Assembly (NCBI GenBank): GCA_022827345.1
Contig: JAJDTB010000027.1
Coordinates: forward strand, 124,001 to 188,000
Length of the DNA: 64,000 bases
Direction of reading: 5' to 3'
DNA from: Gemmatimonadota bacterium
GTDB lineage: Bacteria > Gemmatimonadota > Gemmatimonadetes > Longimicrobiales > Gaopeijiaceae
The notes under the pieces are model-generated. The model worked only from the letters and a program-made list of their open reading frames with translations. It was not told where the DNA came from and made no database searches. Positions 43,612 to 51,603 of this stretch are shown here, in pieces (the first letter of the stretch is position 1; each line of letters opens with the position of its first letter). The translations under genes were made by a program, and so were the position numbers.

Positions 43612-44007
43612 TCATCGCCGCCTCGTGGTGATTACGATGGCACCACCGATGTGGTTGGTGCCGAATCGGGTGGTGGCGTCGGAGGCGCTCATGAAGCGGA
43701 TTTCGCTGACCTCGGTGGGAAGCAGGTTCCACATCTCACCCAACTCGCCGCGAAGCTGACCGTCGATGTAGACCCTGGCGGTCTGCTGCTGACGACTCTG
43801 GAAGCTCGCCCCCGCCCTGGCCTGCAGCCATCTGGGGCGCAGCGCCCGCACGGCTTCGAAAACAGTGCTGTGGGGCACTTCCATGAGCTCCGTTTGCGTG
43901 ATGAGGTCGCGAGAACGGCCGGTGCTGCCGGACTCCCCGGACGACGCGCAACCCATCGCCAAAAGGGTTGCCATGACAGTCGGGCATGTAGTGACTCGGG
44001 TCAGCAT
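43612..44007 (-). CDS. Standalone TonB-receptor plug-like lipoprotein
   Basis: A 131-residue protein. The lipobox LLAMGC places the lipidated Cys at residue 20. The rest resembles only the plug domain of a TonB receptor: TELMEVPHSTVFEAVRALRP, then ARVYIDGQLRGELGEMWNLL and VSEIRFMSASDATTRFG, ending IGGAIVITTRR. The final part matches the plug's DIExIEVLKGxxATxxYGxxxxxGVIxITTKRG. There is no barrel. The ATG at 44007 has GAGG 7 bases upstream; longer in-frame readings would place the lipobox too far in. Short plug-only lipoproteins recur in Gemmatimonadota, with no assigned role. Confidence 0.7.
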   Translation of the reverse strand: MLTRVTTCPTVMATLLAMGCASSGESGSTGRSRDLITQTELMEVPHSTVFEAVRALRPRWLQARAGASFQSRQQQTARVYIDGQLRGELGEMWNLLPTEVSEIRFMSASDATTRFGTNHIGGAIVITTRRR

Positions 44008-44160
44008 TTCGCACCTCGTCTTTCCTGCAGCGCGCCCGACCGGCAATTGCGAGGGACCGACCGAACCATTACTTCATTCTGACACCCGCAGTGCCCGTAG
44101 CGTTGACGGAACCGGGCGTCCACGATGCATCGAACATCCAAGGTAGAGCGTGAGGAACCC

Positions 44161-44589
44161 TTGAGAAAGCCCAGTGCGGTACTCGCCGCCGCCGTCGCGG
44201 CCTCGTTTCTCGTCTCGAGTTGCTTTTCGGTTCAGCGAGTCGAACTTCCCGAACCCGATCTTCGAAGCGCCCTGAATGTCCGAGGAGTCGTGCTGGGCGA
44301 GGGCGAGCAGGGCGAGAGGTTCGAGTTCTCGGAGGTGCACGAGACCCGTTGGACCGAGTCGAGCCTCGTGGTATCGGGCGTAGTGCATGCGCCGGGCACA
44401 CCCGGTCACGGGCAGACCACCGCCGTGACTTTTCCGCTGGACGACATCAGCGAAATCCTGGTCAGCGAGGTGGACGGAACCCGCAGTTCGATTATCGTCG
44501 CGGGCGTGATCATGGGCGCCTCGATCATCATCTCCTTCCTGGTGACCGGGAAGTCGCAGTCGGGCGTGCCTATTGGGTCGGTGCGGTAG
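44161..44589 (+). CDS. Small lipoprotein of unknown function
   Basis: About 142 residues. The signal peptide RKPSAVLAAAVAASFLVSSC ends in a lipobox with Cys21. The mature part is a short beta-rich domain (VRGVVLGEGEQGERFEFSEV, ETRWTESSLVVSGVVHAPG, VTFPLDDISEILVSEVDG). A hydrophobic C-terminal segment follows (SSIIVAGVIMGASIIISFLV). The TTG at 44161 has GAGGAACCC in front and gives a standard signal peptide; ATG 44125 would add 12 charged residues. The fold resembles the other lipoprotein at 56378-56860 in having a C-terminal hydrophobic stretch, but the two do not look homologous by eye. A strong hairpin terminator follows. Confidence 0.6.
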   Translation: MRKPSAVLAAAVAASFLVSSCFSVQRVELPEPDLRSALNVRGVVLGEGEQGERFEFSEVHETRWTESSLVVSGVVHAPGTPGHGQTTAVTFPLDDISEILVSEVDGTRSSIIVAGVIMGASIIISFLVTGKSQSGVPIGSVR

Positions 44590-44607
44590 GGCCCGGGTGC
44601 GACGACC

Positions 44608-44644
44608 AGCGCCCCCGCCGGACCGAAGTCCCGGCGGGGGCGCT
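44608..44644. terminator. Strong hairpin between the small lipoprotein and the first susD gene
   Basis: AGCGCCCCCGCCGG (44608-44621) and CCGGCGGGGGCGCT (44631-44644) form a perfect 14-bp stem with a 9-base loop, 18 bases after the lipoprotein stop. The downstream sequence is AT-rich but has no run of T. It lies between converging genes and could serve both. Confidence 0.7.
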
Positions 44645-44658
44645 GTAATGTAATCTAT

Positions 44659-44677
44659 ACCTTACAATATGTAAGGT
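44659..44677. repeat. AT-rich 19-bp palindrome beyond the terminator
   Basis: ACCTTACA, a 3-base spacer and TGTAAGGT: an 8-bp perfect inverted repeat in an AT-rich island (44645-44700) at the 3' ends of two converging genes. Just upstream is TGTAATGTA (44644-44652), a 9-mer that also occurs in the phd-vapC operator (12292-12300). No gene starts here, so the role is unknown. Confidence 0.5.
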
Positions 44678-44699
44678 TGTGTTTACATTCTGTTTGAGT

Positions 44700-46031
44700 C
44701 TACGTGCACACGGAAGAGTTCTGAATCTCCGGGTTGAGGGTGCATTCGATCTCGGGGATCGGCATGCAGGACACACGCGGCTCGGCTCCAGGTCCGATGA
44801 GCGTTCCGCCCTGCAGGAACGGATGTTGCCAGCGGTCCAGATCGTAGAGCCGGCGTCCCTCGATCCACAGTGTGAGGTAGCGTTCCCGATCCAGAATCGA
44901 CCAGGCGTCGTCCTGTGCGTTCGGGAACTCCAGTGCTCCGGCTGACGCGGGCTGTTCGATCGGCTCCGCCCCGTAGAACGCGCGCACCTCGTTGACCTTG
45001 GCCGTGAAGGTGGCGAGATCACCGCCGACCAGCGCTGCCTCGGCTTCGATCAGGCGCATCTCGGTACCCGTTACGATCGGCACGTCGCTGCCCTGCTCGG
45101 GGTACTTGTCCTGCCTGTAGTGCGCCGTCAAGCCGTCCGCTCCCTGGTGCGCACCGCTGCCCTGCCCGGTGCAGACACCCGTCGGCGTCACGCCTGCCTC
45201 CGGGTCGTTTTCATCGTTCCACTCGCCGCAGATCGTGTACGGCGCCCGCGGGTCTCCATCGAAGACCCGCTGCGCGGGCGTTGCCCACACTCCCACTTCG
45301 GCACGGCCCCAGCTTTCGTTCCACACACCGTTGCTGTTCGCCGTCTGGTGGTAGATCGCGTTGTGCACGAAGTCGGTCGGGACCTGCGAGGCGGACTGAA
45401 CCGCCGCCGACCAGTTGCCCAGCCCGACATTGGCCTGGGCGATTCCGCCGTGCGCGGCGGTTACGAAAGCCGACGCACCCGCCGCCGTACCGATGGTGAT
45501 GGCCTGATTGAGGGCCACGATCGCGCTGTCGAACGCGGCCGTGCGAGGCTGCAGCGGCCCCTTGTCGTAGACCACATCGCAGAAGTTCTCACCCAGGATG
45601 CGGTGCGCCAGTCCCATGAGGAGGAACAGCCGCGCAGATCCTTCGAAGCTGTTGGCTTCGGCTTCAAGGACCACCTGCAACCGTTCCCACGCGCTCCCGG
45701 AAGCCCATGCGGCCTCGTGGGTCTGTTCCCAGTGCCCCTCGGAGTTCTCGTTGTCGAAGACTCCCCTGCGGTACTGCCCGGTGGAGAAGTAGCTTCCCGT
45801 CCCGGACAGGTCGTCGGTGAGGCGTGCGATGTCGAACGCGTAGGCATCACCGATGTGATTGAACTCCGCCGAGGCCCCGGAAACCAGGATCGGCATGAGG
45901 TCGCGGGTGGTGAGGTCCTCGTCCAGGATCCGTCCCGGATTCAGGACCTCCAGCTCGCACCCTGTCAGCGCAACGGCGCCGAAGAGGACTGCAAGGGCGC
46001 CCATCCCCGCCTTTCTCTGTCGTCTCATCAT
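44700..46031 (-). CDS. SusD/RagB-like outer-membrane lipoprotein
   Basis: A 443-residue protein. The lipobox AVALTGC gives Cys25. The first mature residues ELEVLNPGRI are the NPG motif common to SusD-like proteins of this group, followed by TPR-like helices (SAWERLQVVLEAEANSFEGS, MGLAHRILGENFCDVVYDKG) and the late TGTEMRLIEAEAALVGGD and ERYLTLWIEGRRLYDLDRWQ motifs of RagB/SusD. It would cap its SusC partner and bind substrate on the cell surface. The ATG at 46031 follows GGGGAGG at ideal distance; an in-frame ATG at 46049 overlaps the SusC stop. Cargo is unknown; the lack of nearby glycoside hydrolases argues against assuming a sugar. Confidence 0.87.
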   Translation of the reverse strand: MMRRQRKAGMGALAVLFGAVALTGCELEVLNPGRILDEDLTTRDLMPILVSGASAEFNHIGDAYAFDIARLTDDLSGTGSYFSTGQYRRGVFDNENSEGHWEQTHEAAWASGSAWERLQVVLEAEANSFEGSARLFLLMGLAHRILGENFCDVVYDKGPLQPRTAAFDSAIVALNQAITIGTAAGASAFVTAAHGGIAQANVGLGNWSAAVQSASQVPTDFVHNAIYHQTANSNGVWNESWGRAEVGVWATPAQRVFDGDPRAPYTICGEWNDENDPEAGVTPTGVCTGQGSGAHQGADGLTAHYRQDKYPEQGSDVPIVTGTEMRLIEAEAALVGGDLATFTAKVNEVRAFYGAEPIEQPASAGALEFPNAQDDAWSILDRERYLTLWIEGRRLYDLDRWQHPFLQGGTLIGPGAEPRVSCMPIPEIECTLNPEIQNSSVCT

Positions 46032-46048
46032 CGTTTCTATCCTCCCCA

Positions 46049-48985
46049 TCAGAAGTTCACGGAGAGATTCAGGATGAAGATCCTCGGCGGCGCCATGTTG
46101 TAGTACTCGTTGGGCGTCGAGTCTCCAAACCCGTTGTCGTTGGCCTCCGGGTCCAGACCGCGGTAGTCGGTCCAGGTCAGCAGGTTCTTTCCTGCGATTC
46201 CGACCTGGGCGCTGCGCGCTCCGGGCACCAGCCCGTCGGGGAGCCGGTAGGTAATCGAGGCCGAGCGGATCTTGAAGAAGTCCGCCGGATCGGTCCACAT
46301 CCCCTGGTCCGAATAGGGCCCAATGCAGCGGGCGATGTCGGCGGCCGGCAGCCCCATCGTCGCGACCCGCGACGATCCCGAACCACTGAGCGAATAGTAC
46401 TGGTCCTGAATGGCGGGACATCCGTCACCCGGCCATACGCGCCTGCGCACGTTCTGGTACGCGACGCCGATGGGCCTCACCATGCCGTACTGGCCTTCGC
46501 CCACGACATCGAGCGTCAGTGAGCGCCAGAGAGTCAGCCGGGAGTTCAGCCCGATCGTCTGGGTGGGGAAGAGGTTGCCGATGTAGCCCTTTTCCCAGTC
46601 GGGCAGCGCACCGATCTCGGTGGGGTTCTGCAGGATGTCGTCCCATTGGATCCAGAGCGGAAGGCCAAGTTGCCGGGTGGTGCCCAGGTCCTCGAGGGGC
46701 CCGAGGTCGGTGATCTCGCTGTCGTTGGTACTGTAGTTGACCCCGATGTCCCACTCGATGTCGTCGGTCCGAACCGGAACGAGGTTGACGAGAGTCTCGG
46801 TGCCCCAGTTCTTGACCTCGCCCAGATTCCTGAGCGTCGACTGCTCGGTGCCCCCCGAGGGAGCCTCCTGCACGCCGATCAGAGCATCGCGCGTGGTCTG
46901 GTCGTAGGCGGTGAACTCGACGCTCACACGGCCGTTGAGGAACGAGGCGTCCACCCCGTACTCGATCTCGGACGATACCTCGGGCCCGAGATCCGGATTC
47001 CCCAGGTTGGAGATGATCACGGCCGGAACCTGCTCGTCGGCCGACGTTGCCGAGTAGGTGCGCTTGGCGGCGAAGGCTCCGGGAGCCTTGCCCGACTCGC
47101 CCCACGCGGCCCGCAGCTTGACCGTCTCGGCCCAGTCGAAGGGGAAGAAGTTCTCATCCGAAATGGTGTAGGCCGCCTGCAGCTTGGGATATGCGGCCAG
47201 GCCGAAGCCTTCCCCGAAGGTGCTGAAGCCATCCCAGCGCATCCCGCCGGTAATGAACAGCTTGTCGTTCAGGCCCAGGACTTCCTGCACGAAGAAGCCA
47301 CCGTTCCGGGTGGTGATGCGGCCCTCGAAGACCTGGGGAAGATTGCCGCCGCCGAGAATCTGCTCGCCCGGTCCGGCGAACAGCTCGTCGAAGCCGTTGA
47401 TGGTGTAGTTGTATTCCTCGTACACCTGTCCGCCCCAGGCCAGGGTCGAACTGATGTTGTCCAGGGGACTGTAGTTGAGCGTCCCGCTGTAGTCGAAGGT
47501 CAGGTTGCGATCGAACTGCTGGTCGACCTCGCGGTTCCCCGCATGGTCCTCGTAGAAGCCCCAGCCCTTGAAATCGATGAAGTCCGACGACGTGTAGTCG
47601 ATCCCCATGTTCACCCGGTGGGAGAACAGGTTGTTGGGGGCCCAGTTGATGGCGAGACCGGTGATGTACTGGTCGAGATGGGTAATGATCTCGTTTTCCA
47701 GAACCAGCGAATCGTCGTTGCCGGGGGTGTACCCGCGGTCTCCGCGCAACACGTTCAGATACAGACCGGACGCGTTGTTGCCGTTGGGAATCCAGGTGAT
47801 GTTCCGGCGCCCGTAGGTGCTGTTCATCTGAATGTTCAGCCCGTCAGCCGGCTGGAAGGAGATGTTGGCGCGGACGTTGTAGTTGTCCGCACCCTGCGGG
47901 TCCACCACGCCCTTCCGGTCGCCGTACTGGCCGGAAACGAAGTAGGTCGCCGTTTCGCCGCCGCCCCGCACGCTCAGGTTGTAGACCTGGTGGTGGGCGT
48001 TGCGGAACCAGCTCCCGCTCTCCGGGCAACCGGGCTCGTCCACACCCATCGTACCGGTCTGGTGATTGAGGATGCTGGAATCCCGGCAGGTGTTCAGGAA
48101 GAGCCCCGAGGGGTTCACGTCGACGCCGGGACCCTGGTGGGGCATGACGCTCATGCCCTGCTCCATCGAGAGGGTCCACGCCGGCGCTCCCGCGACACCG
48201 CGCTTTGTGAAGATCTGGATCACGCCGCCTGCCGCCTCCGTGCCGTACAGCGTCGTGGCGGCGGGCCCCTTGATCACCTCCATGCGGTCGATGTCCGCAG
48301 GGTTGATCATGTCCAGGGCCGAAGGCGTCTGAGCGCCCTCGTCGTCCGAGCCGATCGGGTTGCTCTCGAGGCGGACCCCGTCCACGTAGATGAGGGGATT
48401 GTTGCCCTGCGTGAGGGAATTGTTGCCCCTGAGCCGGATCTGGCTCGCCGCGCCCACCTGCCCGCTGTGGTCGTTGACCTGGATGCCGGTGGCCCGTCCC
48501 TGCAGCACGTCGCCGAAGTCCGTTACGGCGGTGAACTCGATGTCCTCCGCCGCGATGGCGCTGATGCTGTTGCCGACCTCGCGGCGCCGTGCCTGTCCCG
48601 CGGTGCCGGTTGCGATGATTCCCTCCAGCGCGATCGCGTCCTGGCGGAGGTTGAAGTCGGCGGTGGCCGCGCCTCCGGCCGGAACGGTCACCTGCATCTC
48701 CGTGCTGCCGTAGCCGATCATGTCGACCCGAACCGTGTGTTCGCCGGCCGGCACGTTGATGATCAGGAAGCGCCCGACGTTGTTGGCCAGGACCCCGAGC
48801 GAGGTTCCGACGACGGAGACCTGCGCTCCGGCAATCGGAGCCTGGCTGACCGCATCCTGGACGGCCCCCGTAATCGTCCCGGTTTGAGCCGCCGCTCTCT
48901 CTGCAAACCCGAAGGCAAGCACGAAAGAGAGGGCGACGCCGAGCGAGGCCAAACGCCCGGCACCAATCTGTTCGCGTAGTCGCAT
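46049..48985 (-). CDS. SusC/RagA-like TonB-dependent outer-membrane transporter
   Basis: A 978-residue receptor. Signal peptide to about residue 34 (ERAAAQ); CarboxypepD_reg-like domain (GTITGAVQDAVSQAPIAGAQ, DMIGYGSTEMQVTVPAGG); TonB box region ALEGIIATGTAGQARRREVG; plug (VLQGRATGIQVNDHSGQVG, LIYVDGVRLESNPIG, IDRMEVIKGPAATTLYGTEA); then the 22-strand barrel, ending ILNLSVNF with the terminal Phe. The ATG at 48985 has an excellent AAGGAGGAGTC. It pairs with the SusD-like lipoprotein that follows immediately. Upstream on the same strand is a single-helix protein gene (gap 111 bp). Confidence 0.92.
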   Translation of the reverse strand: MRLREQIGAGRLASLGVALSFVLAFGFAERAAAQTGTITGAVQDAVSQAPIAGAQVSVVGTSLGVLANNVGRFLIINVPAGEHTVRVDMIGYGSTEMQVTVPAGGAATADFNLRQDAIALEGIIATGTAGQARRREVGNSISAIAAEDIEFTAVTDFGDVLQGRATGIQVNDHSGQVGAASQIRLRGNNSLTQGNNPLIYVDGVRLESNPIGSDDEGAQTPSALDMINPADIDRMEVIKGPAATTLYGTEAAGGVIQIFTKRGVAGAPAWTLSMEQGMSVMPHQGPGVDVNPSGLFLNTCRDSSILNHQTGTMGVDEPGCPESGSWFRNAHHQVYNLSVRGGGETATYFVSGQYGDRKGVVDPQGADNYNVRANISFQPADGLNIQMNSTYGRRNITWIPNGNNASGLYLNVLRGDRGYTPGNDDSLVLENEIITHLDQYITGLAINWAPNNLFSHRVNMGIDYTSSDFIDFKGWGFYEDHAGNREVDQQFDRNLTFDYSGTLNYSPLDNISSTLAWGGQVYEEYNYTINGFDELFAGPGEQILGGGNLPQVFEGRITTRNGGFFVQEVLGLNDKLFITGGMRWDGFSTFGEGFGLAAYPKLQAAYTISDENFFPFDWAETVKLRAAWGESGKAPGAFAAKRTYSATSADEQVPAVIISNLGNPDLGPEVSSEIEYGVDASFLNGRVSVEFTAYDQTTRDALIGVQEAPSGGTEQSTLRNLGEVKNWGTETLVNLVPVRTDDIEWDIGVNYSTNDSEITDLGPLEDLGTTRQLGLPLWIQWDDILQNPTEIGALPDWEKGYIGNLFPTQTIGLNSRLTLWRSLTLDVVGEGQYGMVRPIGVAYQNVRRRVWPGDGCPAIQDQYYSLSGSGSSRVATMGLPAADIARCIGPYSDQGMWTDPADFFKIRSASITYRLPDGLVPGARSAQVGIAGKNLLTWTDYRGLDPEANDNGFGDSTPNEYYNMAPPRIFILNLSVNF

Positions 48986-49096
48986 GACTCCTCCTTGTTC
49001 AAGTGTGGGCGAGGCATGCACGCCTCCCCGGTGCGCTGATGCTCCGCGTGCATAGTGAGGTCGGATTGCGACAACCGCAAGTATTCCCGCTGGCAT

Positions 49097-49906
49097 TCAG
49101 CGATTCGAGCGCGGTGCCACCCTGCAATCCGTCAACGTCTCGCAGGTCACCGAGAGCCGGAGCCGGTCCTCCGTTGGTACTGAGAGAATCGAAACGGCCG
49201 CCACGGCCTCGCGCACATCGATCGGGCGCGGAGGCCGGAAGGTGAGGTGCACGCGCCAGGTGGGCCGCCCGCTCGCCTCGTACTGCTCGAGTTCGACGCC
49301 GCCGATCCAGGGGACCGCGAGAAGTTCGCGGTTCAGCACGGAGATGTCGGACTGCGTGCGCGGTCCGGCGCCCAGTTGCAGCGTCAGGACTTCGCTTGAG
49401 AACGGATGGTTCTCGCGCCAGCGGTTCACGGCGTCGTTCACCTGCCGCCAGTCGGCGCCCGAGTCGAGCAGGTGCTGGGCGTAGTCGCGCAACAGGAATT
49501 CGTTGTGCTTGACGTCGGACTCCAGCGCCTCCTCGAAGTGGGTCACGAATCCCCCCTCGTCGCCCTGGACGATGGACTGCACGCCTTCCAGGAAGTCGGT
49601 GTCCGGATCGTCGGGGTTCACCTGCTCCATGACGGATGTCATCTCGGCCCAGCGGTCGCTGCCCCAGTCGACGGGCTCGGTGGTCCGGGACAGATGGAAC
49701 TCGCGCAGCCCGGCCGCCGCCCCCACTCCGTAGATGACGAAGAGGATGCGGTAGCGCTGGAAGACCGCTCGCAGACGTTGAGTCCCGGGCCCCGGCGATT
49801 GGCTGGGACGGGACGCATGGCGGCCACCCCCGGCCATTGGGCGATCGCCGGCAGCCCGCGCGCGCTTCCCGGCCGCACCGCGCCGTTTGCGTCCGCGCCT
49901 GCTCAC
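49097..49906 (-). CDS. Single-pass membrane protein of unknown function
   Basis: A 269-residue protein. The first 45 residues are very basic (SRRGRKRRGAAGKRARAAGD). One hydrophobic segment follows (ILFVIYGVGAAAGLREFHL, about 53-71), then an acidic helical domain (EMTSVMEQVNPDDPDTDFLE) and a C-terminal mixed domain (WIGGVELEQYEASGRPTWRV, VSILSVPTEDRLRLSVTCET) with two cysteines near the end. This is an N-in, C-out arrangement with the bulk outside the cytoplasm. No family is recognised. The GTG overlaps the stop of the polytopic protein gene upstream (GTGA at 49903-49906), so the two are coupled. Confidence 0.6.
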   Translation of the reverse strand: MSRRGRKRRGAAGKRARAAGDRPMAGGGRHASRPSQSPGPGTQRLRAVFQRYRILFVIYGVGAAAGLREFHLSRTTEPVDWGSDRWAEMTSVMEQVNPDDPDTDFLEGVQSIVQGDEGGFVTHFEEALESDVKHNEFLLRDYAQHLLDSGADWRQVNDAVNRWRENHPFSSEVLTLQLGAGPRTQSDISVLNRELLAVPWIGGVELEQYEASGRPTWRVHLTFRPPRPIDVREAVAAVSILSVPTEDRLRLSVTCETLTDCRVAPRSNR

Positions 49907-50985
49907 AGTCCCCTCTGCACCTGCTTGTCCCTCACCTTCCAGATGAAGGAATCGACGTAGTAGTGCAGCAGCGCGTAGGCGTACAGCATCATCTGGGACC
50001 AGAGTTCGTAGCCGCCCGCGTAGTCCAGCGCCGGGATGTTGAACTGCGGGATCGCGGGATACGGCGCGAAGTTCACGACGCCGAAGCCGAATTCATCCAG
50101 CGGCCTGTTGATGAGGAGCTGAAAGGCGACCGCGTAGGCGCCGCCGAGGATCAGGAACCAGCGGAGCCTGCCGCTCCCGGTGAGCCTGCTCCATAGCCCC
50201 GTTCTCGAAGCGCCCGTGGCCGCCGAGCGGAGCATGTAGGAGTACACCATCACCATGTACTGGACGCCGTGCATGACCCGGTGCGCGACCGCGTACAGCA
50301 GGATCGAGTTCGTGTGCCAGGCCACAAAATACCAGAGGAAGTAGCTGGCGGCGATGAAGGCGTACTTGATGGGGTTGATCTGCGCCCCCGCCTTCACCGT
50401 CTTGCGGAGGTGCAGGAGGTAGACGATCAGGTAGCCGCCGGTGACGATCCAGCTGAGCATGAGCAGGCCCTCGACGAACCCCGCCGAGATGGGGACCTGC
50501 ATTCGGTGCAGTTCGCGGATCCACAGGAAGCGGAACATGGGGGCCTGCAGGAACATGTTGCCGTAGAGGATCCAGTGCAGCGCCAGGTCGTACTTGCGCG
50601 TGTTCTCGAGGCCAGTCTTCGCCTTGAAGTCGTAGACGCGGCTGAAGCCGTGCTGCTGCATGATACTGTGCTGGTGGTCCCAGGCCGAGACGAGCAGGAG
50701 CAGGGTGATGGGGGCCCAGATCAGCCCCGCCGCGGTGAGGGAGAAGATGGCGACGGGTCCCACGATGAGGCGCGCCTTGAAGCGCTCCCACACCTCGGGC
50801 ATACCGTAGCTGCGCACCCACGTCGCGTAGTGGTGGGGGGTGGTGACCCACAGGTTGATCGACGCGACCGCCACGTAGGGGAGCCACGCCTGGAAGCCCA
50901 GGGCGAGCGCCACGGCGGCGAAGGGCAGGCCGAGGAACCAGACCGAATCGGCCCGCGGGTTCAGGATGTAGCCCGTCTTGAACAT
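49903..50985 (-). CDS. Polytopic membrane protein with conserved histidine clusters, function unknown
   Basis: A 360-residue protein with about nine hydrophobic helices. Histidines cluster near helix ends: TPHHYATWVRS (about 49-59), SAWDHQHSIMQQHGFSRVYD, AHRVMHGVQYMVMVY and LLHYYVDSFIWKVRDKQ. Repeated His pairs at one membrane face are typical of di-iron or heme membrane enzymes (fatty acid desaturases, Brp/Blh-type carotene oxygenases), and the terminal LHYYxDxxxWK motif is reminiscent of the latter, but I cannot place it in a family. The ATG at 50985 is taken; an upstream in-frame extension looks noncoding. It is coupled to the single-pass protein gene and lies ahead of the first SusC/SusD pair. 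Confidence 0.65.
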   Translation of the reverse strand: MFKTGYILNPRADSVWFLGLPFAAVALALGFQAWLPYVAVASINLWVTTPHHYATWVRSYGMPEVWERFKARLIVGPVAIFSLTAAGLIWAPITLLLLVSAWDHQHSIMQQHGFSRVYDFKAKTGLENTRKYDLALHWILYGNMFLQAPMFRFLWIRELHRMQVPISAGFVEGLLMLSWIVTGGYLIVYLLHLRKTVKAGAQINPIKYAFIAASYFLWYFVAWHTNSILLYAVAHRVMHGVQYMVMVYSYMLRSAATGASRTGLWSRLTGSGRLRWFLILGGAYAVAFQLLINRPLDEFGFGVVNFAPYPAIPQFNIPALDYAGGYELWSQMMLYAYALLHYYVDSFIWKVRDKQVQRGL

Positions 50986-51144
50986 GACTTCACGGTATGC
51001 CGGGATCGGGTGGGGATCAATGACGCGCGTGCGGCGGCCCGGCCCCTGCGCGGGCCGGCCGGGGAGGTGGACGCGTTGCCCGGCGGGCGCGCAACCGCCA
51101 GACTTCGGGCACCGTTTCACATCCAGACTTCAGGAGCCGCAACC

Positions 51145-51540
51145 ATGCTCTACGCCGCTCACTCGGGCCTGCGCTTTCTGGTGCTCGTCGGCGGGCTGTT
51201 CGTGATTCTCTACGCGGCGGTCGGCTTCTTCGGCAAGCGCGAGTACTCGGGCGCAATGGCCCGGCTGGCGATCGTCTTTACCGGGCTGATCCACCTGCAG
51301 GTGCTGCTTGGGGTCGTGCTGCTGCTCACGCGGCCGTTCGGGACCGCGATGATCGGGCACATCTTCATGATGATCGCGGCGGCGGTTGTCGCGCAGGGGA
51401 CCAGTACGGTGGTGAAGCGGCGGCCGGCGGAAGCGAAGAGCTACGGGCCGCACCTGGTGGGCGCTGTCCTCGCGATTGCGTTCATCGCGCTGGGGATCGT
51501 GGCGATCGGGCGGGGGGTGCTGCAGAGCACGGTGCCCTGA
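51145..51540 (+). CDS. Four-helix membrane protein, possibly b-heme binding
   Basis: A 131-residue protein with four hydrophobic helices, each carrying a His near one end: AAHSGLRFLVLVGGLFVI, LIHLQVLLGVVLLLTRPFG, MIGHIFMMIAAAVVAQGT and YGPHLVGAVLAIAFIALGIV. One His per helix in a four-helix bundle is the pattern of b-type cytochromes and of the CtaA half-molecule, so two hemes could be held, but this is inference. Similar short 'HSGLRW' proteins occur in Bacteroidota. ATG 51145 follows AGGAG. It is alone on the forward strand, divergent from the polytopic His-rich protein, with which it shares a 159-bp upstream region. Confidence 0.65.
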   Translation: MLYAAHSGLRFLVLVGGLFVILYAAVGFFGKREYSGAMARLAIVFTGLIHLQVLLGVVLLLTRPFGTAMIGHIFMMIAAAVVAQGTSTVVKRRPAEAKSYGPHLVGAVLAIAFIALGIVAIGRGVLQSTVP

Positions 51541-51545
51541 ATTGC

Positions 51546-51580
51546 GGCGGGGCGCCCCGCTGGTTGCGAAGCGCCCCGCC
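51546..51580. terminator. Hairpin between the four-helix protein and the second susD gene
   Basis: GGCGGGGCGC (51546-51555) and GCGCCCCGCC (51571-51580) form a 10-bp perfect stem with a 15-base loop, 5 bases after one stop and 23 bases from the other on the opposite strand. Likely a bidirectional terminator, though no T-run follows. Confidence 0.55.
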
Positions 51581-51603
51581 AAGTCCTGCTGGCCGGTCAG
51601 CGT

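Noticed and set aside
46646-48979. Long open frame antisense to the first SusC gene
   Set aside because: Compositional artefact; the SusC reading has signal, plug and barrel.
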